From: Durusdinium trenchii
Taxonomy: Eukaryota > Sar > Dinophyceae > Suessiales > Symbiodiniaceae
DNA length: 64,000 bases
Direction: 5' to 3'
Assembly: GCA_963970005.1 (NCBI GenBank)
Contig: CAXAMN010021584.1
Location: 1,478,821-1,542,820 of the forward strand
Made by a program: the position numbers and the translations under genes. Positions 43,911 through 52,507 of the stretch are shown piece by piece. Positions within the stretch are counted from its first letter, which is position 1; each line of letters starts with the position of its first letter. The notes beneath the pieces were generated by a model, which saw only the letters and a program-made list of their open reading frames with translations, was not told the origin of the DNA and did not search any database.

Positions 43911-44711
43911 TTAGGCACCAAGAGAAGCAGCACCAGGCTCAGAGGGTTGCTCTGGGTCATCCTGACTAGCCTGACTAGGTCTCTTCTTTAATTTGCGTCG
44001 TTTCCTTTTCGGCGACGCAGCTACACAGCCTTCACCTTTGCTCTTCTTTTCAATCTTCTTTTCAGCAGGCGGCGAGTGCTGGAGCGCCGCGAAAACATAC
44101 CGGAGGTTCGCCTCTGTCAGCTCGACATGCACCTCTTTGGCTTTTACACTCCAAAGCATCCTGCACTCCAGCGGCCCAAAGACTTCGTTGTCGTGCTCAA
44201 ACTCCGGCAGAGACACTACAACATCTCGGCTGACGATGAACTTGTCATCTTCCCTGGCCGGTCGAAGCTTTGGTTGGGGCTCCCCTTCCTGCACGCCGGA
44301 GAGGATATGCTTGCGCAAAAGGGCTGTGCAGGCATCATGTCCTAACGTCCAACTAGGTTTCCAAACTATTCCAAACTATGTGTGTTCCATATAAGTTAGT
44401 GTCAAAAACACAAAAGGTGCTGAAACAAACAATGAAGGTCTCAATTGTCTAGTAGCCGCCCACCATTGGACATCCAATCCCCATACTCTTCTTTTGGCGT
44501 GTCTGTTCATGCCTTTGCCAGTGATGACCTTGACCAATTGGGGATCAAATCGCGAAAGGCTGGCATAGGTTTTGCCCTCAAACTCATGGGTTTCTGGAAA
44601 CCACCTGAGCTTACCCAAGCTCACTCGGGTCACACGGTCGATGGACAGCTGGACTGGGCCTTCGTCATCATCATCATCATCCCTGGCGTCCTGCAAGGCA
44701 GAGTCATCCAT
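43911..44711 (-). CDS. hypothetical protein, two exons
   Basis: Exon 1 is about 44711-44447: MDDSALQDARDDDDDDEGPV, then a segment ending TGKGMNRHAKRRVWGLDVQW. Exon 2 is about 44340-43911: TALLRKHILSGVQEG..., then KKIEKKSKGEG and a strongly basic KRKRRKLKKR, probably a nuclear signal. An intron of about 100 bases is inferred, because the frame changes and the first block loses its protein-like character at 44440. The family is unknown. The acidic start and basic end suggest a nuclear protein. This is one of the minus-strand genes of the element. Confidence 0.4.
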
Positions 44712-44914
44712 GATACTGCAGCCAGTGGCCTATAGTGACTCCCTGCAGGCAAGCAAGCCTACAAACGGCCACTGCAGTCTGTGGCCAGGAGTAACTCCCT
44801 ACAGGCACAAACGGCTACGGCAGCCAGTGGGCATGGACTGACTCCTATATATACAAGGCAACGACAAACTGGAAAACTGTTGAAGCCACGTTGTTGGACG
44901 CGCCCAGTACACTG

Positions 44915-45330
44915 TGTTTTTGTCGTGTGTTGCTCTCCTGCAGTCCATCATGCCAGCCCATATATATATATACTGTATATATCCATGTTCTCCGTGCCAG
45001 GAGCATTACGAAATATATATACATGTACTCCGTCATACAGTTCGAAGGTTGAAACGATACACAATAAGAAAGGTGTGATGCATGTGGTCTCGAGCTGGCA
45101 CTACCCTGCATTCAGCTTCAAAGTGCGTGGCTGGGCCACGGATCGTACTGAGAAGTTCACACGGAGGGGCGCCTGCAGGGACTAAAACCACCAAAGTTTC
45201 ATTCCTTTCAGGTACCGGGAGCAACTCCCGCAGATAGCGTCGAGGAATGAAACAGAAAAACCAAATAAACGTAAACATGTCTGAACATGTCTGAGCTGTA
45301 TGATGAGTCCCCTGTGCGGCGCCCCCCTCA
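44915..45330. repeat. dispersed repeat, SINE-sized, copy B
   Basis: The same landmarks and orientation as 38750-39150, with a (TA)n expansion near 44960-44980. It lies just 3' of the gene at 45328. Confidence 0.75.
45196..45253. repeat. fold-back repeat, copy 4
   Basis: GTTTCATTCCT ... CGGGAGCAACTCCCG ... AGGAATGAAAC inside dispersed repeat copy B. Confidence 0.8.
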
Positions 45331-46697
45331 GTGGCGAATTCTTTTCGCGGGTCGATCTCTCAGTGGTGCCTCATCTACATGAGTCAGGGTCTTTTTGGCC
45401 GCGTAGACGAAGAGCTCATCGCCATTCTTCAATGACGTCGCGTTGCGGAGCTGTGGCAAACTGATTGGCTTGTCCAAAGCCAACGTCCGCTTCTTCATGT
45501 CATCGACGCTCGGCCAGACCTGTTGGGTTTGTAATTGCATGGACTATATATAGGTTCGCCCCGTGGTTCCATCACATTTCTTGGCTCAAGAGTATATGGA
45601 AATGTATTGAACATGATCGTAAATCACTCTAGTGATAGTGGTATCGTTTGATTGTGGTTTGTTTATAACTATTACCTGTTAATGTATACCAATGCCATAT
45701 ATGCGTAAATTCCTGATCAAAGGTTCACGACTTCAAACCTGCTCGCCTCCATGTTCGCATCATCTGATTCGGAAGTGCGGGGAATGAACCAAAAGGGACA
45801 TTGGAATCCCTCACCAGGAATCTTGCCTACTTTGTTCATGCCTGTGAGCACCACTGACATATGGTCAAAAATGCCGATCACCAAATGGTCATCCGTCACC
45901 TTCGTGGCTTCTATGAACTGTACGCGGGAGGTGACGCGTGGGATCACAAGCTTCTTCTGGCCGAAGGTGCTGGTGACCGTGACAGCCTTGGGATGAGCCC
46001 ACAATTGGAGAGTCTCAAAGTTCTTGTGCTTCTCCATTTGCTCCGCCATTGCACGGCAGACTGCCGCCTTCATCGCCATCAGCCTGAACTCAGCGCATCT
46101 CAGCGGCGAATCTGGCAGCCAATGGACCTCCTCTTGTTGCTTGGGGACATGAGCGATCTTCCACTCATTCTGCACGAACGATGACGAGTTCACCCAGACG
46201 TTCGTCTTGGTGGGCTCTTCCATCTGCAGCTCAACTTCACCTTCACTGATGCTGCGAATGACGCCCACTTGGTCATGCCTTTCTACCTTCTGACCGACGA
46301 CAAAACCAAGCCCCTTGATCACTTCTACGGTGTTGGCCATGCGCCCTGAGTCATCATAGGTTCTAAAGACTTCAGCTTTCTTCGCTGCGGTGCTGGGGGT
46401 CGCGGTTGTGGAACCCTTCGCGACCCATTCACTTGGGATGGTGATCCCCAGCCCCAACTCCACCAACACCTCACGGCACGCATCCTCCATCTTCACATGA
46501 GCCCTGCTCTTCTTGTCCAAAATGACAGCCACGAGATGCACCTCCAGGTGGCCCACTGCATGCTGGAGTGTTAAAGGATCTGCGCCGGCTGCCAACGAAG
46601 TGAACTGGTCCACCATAGCGATCGCCGTTGCTGCTCGGCCCAAGGACCCTTTGTTGCTCATGGCCTTCTTTGCCTCAGGCGAGCATAGTTGAAACAT
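45328..46697 (-). CDS. hypothetical protein, about 390 aa, two exons
   Basis: Exon 1 is 46697 to about 45720 (MFQLCSPEAKKAMSNKGSLG...ASRFEVVN). After an intron of about 200 bases, exon 2 runs from about 45521 (WPSVDDMKKRTLAL...) to the stop at 45328. The acceptor before exon 2 reads ACCCAACAG. The first part is helical. Residues about 130-180 (VGQKVERHDQVGVIRSISEG) look like a small beta-barrel of the SH3 or KOW kind. The end DRPAKRIRH is a possible nuclear signal. No family is recognised. The main exon is one of the longest and cleanest coding blocks in the element. Confidence 0.55.
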
Positions 46698-46855
46698 ATA
46701 CGTATATTATAGTATATAGTCGTTCACTGCCACTGTGTGTGTGTGAAACATCTCACCTATCATTATAACTATATATTCATCAACGTTATCACCATCATCA
46801 GCGTCATCATAGCTGTTCTGCACTGATCTTCCCTGAACGTTTATCTGTTATTTTT

Positions 46856-46905
46856 GTTTCAATCCTCGACCTGTCTGCCGAAAGGAGTTATACTCCTGGC
46901 AGCTC
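46856..46905. repeat. fold-back repeat, half copy in opposite orientation
   Basis: GTTTCAATCCTCGACCTG at the left and AGGAGTTATACTCCTGGC at the right. It is the reverse complement of the 3' half of the family and lies directly before the inverted fragment of the gene at 48071. Confidence 0.65.
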
Positions 46906-47165
46906 ATCCTGGAATCCATCGCAAAGAAAAAAGATGAGTGGCAGTTGCTGCAAAAACCTGGCCAGAACAAAACGAAGCTTGGTGAGACGGTGACGTGGCC
47001 GGACGTGGCTGAGTCGGTTTTGAAGAGTCGACCGAAGTGCGCACCAATCAAGTGGTCCCTCGAGCTGTCGCGTCATTTTACGATTTGGAGACTACAGGCT
47101 GGAGCAGGTATAGAGTTGATAATCTTCGGACGAACTTCCACCATGGTGCTTGCGTCCGGAATGGC
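46900..47165 (+). pseudogene. inverted fragment of the gene at 48071-49128
   Basis: Encodes KKKDEWQLLQK and LGETVTWPDVAESVLKSRPK on the plus strand, matching KQEDEWQLLQK and the same LGETVTWPDVAESVLKSRPK in the minus-strand gene about 1.3 kb away. It has lost about six codons (KIKAIVQN region) and its frame soon after. The stretch to 47700 repeats TTCAACGAAGTGGG three times (47287, 47460 with one change, 47646). Confidence 0.7.
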
Positions 47166-48070
47166 AGCCCATCCTGCTTTGAATGCATAAATATAACACA
47201 TGTATATTCACTTTGGCAGCCCATCTCAGCTGGTCATCATGGTCACAACTGCATGCAGTCTGTGTAAAAGCAGCGACCGAGGTGTCTTCAACGAAGTGGG
47301 GTCTAGCGTAGCAGTGTCGTCGCAGTCGTTCAACAGCCAGGAGAGACTCCTATCAGCTGTTGTTACAAAAGCTGCCACTGCCGATTGGCTGTTGATCGAC
47401 TGATCGAAGCACTGGTATATACATATATATATAGTGTCAGAAACTGTGCGGACCTGGTCTTCAGCGAAGTGGGGGCAAAGTGCATCCCCACTGATCGAAG
47501 CACTGACCTGACATTGTCAAGTATCCTCGTCATGCGTTATGTCAGTAGACCTTGCATTGAAGAACAGCTGCTTGAAGGTCTACTGACAGCGTGAACAAGA
47601 TCCACGATGCTTTTGAAATCTGGGTGGATTTGGAAGAGGAAGGCTTTCAACGAAGTGGGATCCAGTGGATCTGTTTGTTACAACAAGCTTCAATTCTCTG
47701 ATGCTACCAGGAGTGACTCCTCTCAGTTGAGCTACTCCATGGCACAGTCTCACACGGAATCAGGATCGAAGTGATGTTGAAGCCGAGCAGCAGTATACAA
47801 CACACCACATGACATAATTGACACGGAAGTTCATGCTGGGCATTTGTGTCCGCCCTTTGGTCAATGGTGGTGTCCGCCCTCTTCCGTGGGCCATGTAGCA
47901 TTTCTACGCGTTTGTCTCCCAGGTCTGTCACTGGCGTCCCTAACTTCCAGACCACGTCCAGAAAACCCTGTAAAGCTAAGATTGTCGACACGCATGTAGA
48001 ATGAACTTGGCACACTACTTATAAATATATAGCACGTTGGACCTGCTGTGAAGCGCACATGAGGTATACT
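47166..48070. other. non-coding stretch in the transposon
   Basis: No gene recognised. Holds two GGAGNGACTCCT palindromes (47341 and 47707) and the three TTCAACGAAGTGGG copies named above. Confidence 0.4.
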
Positions 48071-49128
48071 TTATATTTTTGTAGCATCCATGCAAGTTGC
48101 ATCCGACGATGAGATTGGGCGTTCTGGGAAACAATACCCAAATTTCACCAACATGTGTCTCCAGCGAAGGTGGTCTTTGAAGCCCTTGAGCTCGAAACTC
48201 AACGCCGCCCACACTTTATCCCCGAGTTCTCGGGAAGTTTGTCCGAAGATTCTCACATAGGCCTCTACCTGCTCCAGCCTGTAGTCTCCATATCGTAAAA
48301 TGAAGGCAAAGATCGAGGGACCACTTGCGCCGCACTTCGGGCGACTCTTCAAAACCGACTCAGCCACGTCCGGCCACGTCACCGTCTCACCAAGCGTTTT
48401 CTTGTTCTGGACAATGGCCTTGATCTTTTGCAGCAACTGCCACTCATCTTCTTGCTTTGCGATGGATTGCATGGCGTTCCCTGCCTCGCATATGGCCGTG
48501 ATGAGCGAAGGGAACTCTGCATTCACAATGCGTTTGATCACCAGCCACGTCGAACCATCAGCGACGGCAGCTCTCCATTCAGCAGGGATCTCACCGAGAC
48601 CTTCATGCACTCCATAGTGCAAGCATCGGTTTGCCATGTTCAGATGGGAGCCACAAATGCTGGCGAACCTGAGGGTGTCTTTCACGGCTGGGAGCTTCCC
48701 TATCGACTCCAGGCTCAATCTTTCATTGAAGGACCTGCCATCAAGATGAGTCGCGTGCTTTCAGCCACGAAATGCTACAAACATATTTGGCGGATCAACT
48801 CATCAAAAAACACACTTGTTTCGCTGTGCCTCGTCGCATCGCAGTCAGGCGACGAGTCCAGCTCCAGGCAGACCCTTGCACCTATGCCCTGCTCTACATA
48901 GCCCATCTCACAAATGGTTCGCATTAACTCGTGCATATGGTGCAGGTCCACGCCCATGCCGCCCCTGTTCGATCGGTGCACACCTATGTGGACGCACTTG
49001 ATGTTTAGCTGGAAGGCCAAACCCTCTGTTTCCAAGTAGTTCAGGCAACCTGCAGTTGCTTTTGCCATCCCTCCGCTCTTCGCCATCCCCACATACCGAC
49101 GCAGCTCAGCGCGCTGAACGTCGTTCAT
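48071..49128 (-). CDS. hypothetical protein, about 335 aa, two exons
   Basis: Exon 1 starts at the ATG at 49128 (MNDVQRAELRRYVGMAKSGG) and runs to about 48785. Exon 2 begins after an acceptor TTGATGGCAG at about 48758 (SFNERLSLESIGKLPAVKDT) and ends at 48071. The protein appears mostly helical, with no cysteine clusters or known catalytic motif. A central segment (DEWQLLQKIKAIVQN) followed by TWPDVAESVLKSRPK is also present in the inverted fragment at 46900, so it was copied within the element. The 5' splice site is not clear; dinoflagellate introns often lack GT. Confidence 0.5.
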
Positions 49129-49366
49129 GGCAGCAAATTGCAGGGACGAGCGGACACAAAGTGGATGGGAACAAAGTGGAAGTATGTGGAAAGTTGAAGT
49201 GCTCGATTCTGACTGCATGGCATTCAATGTGAACAATTTAAGATCGATTGATTCTGTCGACCTTCTATAATTCTATAAAGCGTGCGTCAAACCTTCTATT
49301 TGCCAGGAGCAGCTCCTTAAGTTGAATCGTCATGGAACTATAATCGTCATGGAACTACCACCATGG

Positions 49367-49426
49367 GTTTCAATCCTCTAGTGTTCCAGGAGCACCTCCT
49401 GCAGGGGACAGGTCGAGGATTGAAAC
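49367..49426. repeat. fold-back repeat, copy 5
   Basis: The clearest copy of the family. Left arm GTTTCAATCCTC, inner hairpin CCAGGAGCACCTCCTGCAGG, right arm GAGGATTGAAAC. The outer stem is a perfect 12 base pairs. Confidence 0.9.
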
Positions 49427-49907
49427 AAAAATATAGAATAACGTATATGCAACATGGGTTGAACAGTCATTTGCACTTGATGCTTCAATACGAGCCGGAT
49501 CCAAAGCTATATACAGTTGCCACGCCGAGACGCGACAGTGCGCACCAGTGCACAGCCACCGCATGACCCACGGATGAACCTTTTGTGATTTTACGCTTCA
49601 AAGGTCGATCTAGCACCTTGGAAAACTCATCGGTATGACTGCAGCCTTGCAATATCATTCACAAATGCGGTCCAGGATGAAAGAATTGTTCCTTGCACTG
49701 TTGCATCGCGTATTCAGCCCCAAACCACCAGTGTTTACACAAACAATTTGTAGAAGTTATTGATCAACCCTTGGTGAACACATGGGCCAATAGACGATAT
49801 GTAATAGTCGTAATAGTAAGAATATACACACGCCATCAACCCTTTTTCCAAAACCAAACACGCAGCAATGCATTACCAAAGCTTTCCCCAACCGATTCCT
49901 CAAAAGT
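49427..49907. other. non-coding stretch in the transposon
   Basis: No gene or repeat recognised. Confidence 0.4.
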
Positions 49908-50633
49908 TTACTTCTTGGGCTTGAAGACCAGCTGGTTCGGGTGATTCGGTGTCTCCTGGTGCACCTTCACCTCCGTCGACTTCGTGATCATACGCCATTT
50001 CTCCATGTGCTCTTTGACCATCGCCAACGCCATGCCGTGCGTGACCCTCTCCTGACAGAAGCTTCAATTGAAGCACTGTATATACGTTGCGATGTCGAAT
50101 TGAGGAACCACACAATTATAGAACACGTATCTCGCAAGGAGCTCAACGACAAAACGAAAACAAACATAATACAAAGGACATTACAAGCACAAGCGAAAAC
50201 AAACATAAACTAAATATGTCTAGGTCACACGCGCGTAGAAGAATCTGGCATGGATGAAGTTTCCAGTCGCTGCAAAGGTCCAGACAATTGCATGGACCTC
50301 CCCGTCGTCTTTGGTCACGACTTCTTGGCGCACAGCTACTATTGGACGACGCTCGTGAACCACAATTCCCATCTTCGGAAACAAGTCACGGCAATGCTTG
50401 TACACAAAGAAGGGCTTTCCATTCCAGCTTTCACGCCCTTCAAATATGTATTTGACGGCGCCGCCGCCGCCACGGGCAAAACAGGAAATGTAAACGTTGT
50501 CTTCGGCCAAAACTGACTCACGATGCCCCTGCCACAGTTCTCGGAAATCACTGAGCTTGAGGGCGTCTTTGCCACTCTCTGGGATGAAGGCGTATTCCAT
50601 GACCACTGCGGGCGTCATGACTATTGGCTCCAT
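49908..50633 (-). CDS. hypothetical protein, two exons
   Basis: Exon 1 is about 50633-50230 (MEPIVMTPAVVMEYAFIPES..., NVYISCFARGGGGAVKYIFE..., GEVHAIVWTFAATGNFIHA). Exon 2 is about 50065-49911, with the stop at 49908-49910. It encodes GMALAMVKEHMEKWRMITKS and ends NHPNQLVFKPKK. The intron of about 165 bases contains sequence also found at 27795-27980. The last exon looks like a short helix followed by a basic tail. No family is recognised. It is the most upstream gene of the minus-strand series, 1.7 kb from the right end of the element. Confidence 0.5.
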
Positions 50634-50689
50634 CCTCTGATGTTTAATCTTCTGATGATAGTTACATCAAGCTGCATCTCTTGCCAGAA

Positions 50690-50751
50690 GTTTCAATCCT
50701 CTGACGCTGCCAGGAGCAACTCCGTCGGGCAGATAGGTCGAGGTTTGAAGC
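50690..50751. repeat. fold-back repeat, copy 6
   Basis: GTTTCAATCCTC ... CCAGGAGCAACTCCG ... GAGGTTTGAAGC; right arm slightly decayed. Confidence 0.75.
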
Positions 50752-50828
50752 AGAAAGAAGAAATACCATATGGCACATATATGGGTTGAACTGTCATTCC
50801 TCTGACCAAAAAGTTCCAATCCTCTGAT

Positions 50829-50889
50829 GGTTCAATCCTCTGATGTTACCAGGGGCAACTCCTTTCAGCAAACAGGTCGAGGATTGAAT
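50829..50889. repeat. fold-back repeat, copy 7
   Basis: GGTTCAATCCTC ... CCAGGGGCAACTCCTT ... GAGGATTGAAT. Confidence 0.75.
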
Positions 50890-52029
50890 ATCGGAATATC
50901 GATTCGAAACCACTCGTTGTTGAGCCAAATAATTCACTTGCAACTGCGCATTCATGATTGAACACCACTTCAAATTGTTAGACACTCAAATCGAATCAAA
51001 CCTTATAAAAAAATTCGTATTGAGGTTCAATCACTGAAATGCCAACCTCTAGGTTAATATAACGAGACGATGCAACACACCGATCAATGTCAAATTGCTA
51101 TGCGCAAAATCCACACGCTGCCCCGGATAGACCGAAACGAGCCTGCATGCCAAAGGCAGCTGCCGCTGCATTGGATCACATCCTTGGCCGGTGCAATGAG
51201 ACCATATATAGACCAACAGATGGTCAATCTATAAGCAAAACCTGAAAAAACAAGTCAACAACTTGTACACAATGCACCCCAAAAGCATTGAACAGTCGAT
51301 ACTGGTCTATCAAAAACCACAACACAGATTGAGTTCATGCGCTCACGTCAAACGGCCTGAAAAATAATACAAACAAAAACCAGGACTCCTAAAATTCAAT
51401 TCAAAACAACTCTTTGAACCTGATGCCGAACCCACCCACTGTCTCGAATGACCCGAAGCGAGCCTGCGTGCCAAATTCAGGCAGCTGCCGCGGCATTGGA
51501 TCACATCTTTTGGCCGGTGCAATGGGACAATATAAAACAAATGATGGTCAATGTACTCAAGACCTGATCAAACAAAGAAGTCAACCTTTGTGAAGACCAA
51601 AAACCCGATTCAATTAATCATTCTTTTGAAGGCTTCGAAACCACAAAAACATGTGTTATTGTATATAGTTTGGTGACCTTTGGTGGTTCCCTGTTTACAT
51701 GCCTGCGTGCTTGAGCGTCGTTCTGGCATCTACGGTGGTTCATTGTGAATATCCCATGTGTTTAATGCGCTGAATACACGCCCACCAATCTGAATCCAAT
51801 CAATATATGTATACGTGGAGCATCGAAACAAAATGTTTGGAACACATATGTTCGGAACACCGAAACAAAACCAAAACAAATATAGTACGTGTTTGAAACG
51901 TATGTATAAAGTACTGTGCTTACACATGAGGATGCGAGCACGTGTGGCCCGACACCACCTTGATCATTGAATTTAACATCAAAAAAACAAATTTTGATAA
52001 CGATATACAAAAATATATCTTGATATATC

Positions 52030-52331
52030 TTATATATTCCACTTACTAAGTTCGACATGTCGAACTTATAAACATAGATACTAAGTTGGATAACCTCAAC
52101 TAAAACATATATCGAACTTACATATCTTAAGATAGTAAGTTCACATTAAGTAGATCATATGTTCGCTATCTTCGCGTTGGACTTACTAAGTGGTTATATC
52201 ATCTTAGTAAGTACAGACAGGAACACAAGTGCACATAGGCAGCATAGAGGCGAACTTAACACGGTTGCAAGTTAGTTACCACATTTGCAACCAGCTTATA
52301 CCTAAGTTATAGTCTACTTATATTCGGTTAG
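52030..52331. repeat. right subterminal repeats
   Basis: Repeated ACTTAGTA/TACTAAGTT motifs on both strands, for example ACTTACTAAG at 52190. Matches in kind the left array at 26065-26290. Confidence 0.6.
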
Positions 52332-52381
52332 TAAGCTGGACAACGAGGCTAACTACTTACAACCCCAACCGCACATCCAAG
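52332..52381 (-). repeat. right terminal inverted repeat
   Basis: Reverse complement begins CTTGGATGTGCGGTTGGGG, and 47 of 50 bases match the left end. Confidence 0.85.
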
Positions 52382-52383
52382 TA
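52382..52383. repeat. right TA target-site duplication
   Basis: TA after the right inverted repeat, followed by GGCGGTAGTCCGAGCG, which is the continuation of the target. Confidence 0.75.
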
Positions 52384-52414
52384 GGCGGTAGTCCGAGCGT
52401 GTTTGCTCGATTTG

Positions 52415-52440
52415 CTTGAGCCAAACAACTGAGATAACGG
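52415..52440 (-). other. spliced-leader relic, original leader of LRR1'
   Basis: On the minus strand CCGTTATCTCAG, then TTG, then TTTGGCTCAAG. The last 11 bases are exactly the 3' end of the dinoflagellate leader. It is now separated from LRR1' by the 26.4 kb insert. Confidence 0.65.
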
Positions 52441-52507
52441 ATATGTAGCCATTGCGAAAACCATGATGGCAGTTAGGCCACAAGAAAGAGGGTGGCTAAG
52501 GCTACCC

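Larger units (their letters stand above)
50634..52029. other. non-coding right part of the transposon
   Basis: No gene recognised. Two fold-back repeats, then two tandem copies of about 330 bases (51110-51290 and 51445-51600) sharing GCGAGCCTGC, GGCAGCTGCCGC, GCATTGGATCACATC and GGCCGGTGCAATG. Confidence 0.5.
26015..52381 (-). mobile_element. 26.4 kb gene-carrying DNA transposon with TIRs and Tnp2-like transposase
   Basis: The ends are inverted repeats of 50 bases (47 identical) starting CTTGGATGTGCGGTTGGGG, flanked by TA on both sides. Outside the ends the sequence joins exactly as in the uninterrupted plus-strand paralogue: ...ACTGCCGCC-TA-CGCGACAATG... at about 19634-19653. This is a related empty site and direct evidence of insertion. 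Inside both ends lie arrays of ACTTAGT/GGACTTAG-like motifs, as in CACTA-type elements. The interior holds a transposase gene and about eight other probable genes, all on the minus strand. The size includes an assembly gap and a probably artefactual 1.5 kb repeat, so the real element may be about 24.5 kb. The superfamily is uncertain: the ends are not CACTA. Confidence 0.8.

Noticed and set aside
28710-50889. CRISPR-like repeats ending in ATTGAAAC
   Set aside because: Copies are scattered over 22 kb, carry internal palindromes, have no spacers of even length and no cas genes; the host is eukaryotic.
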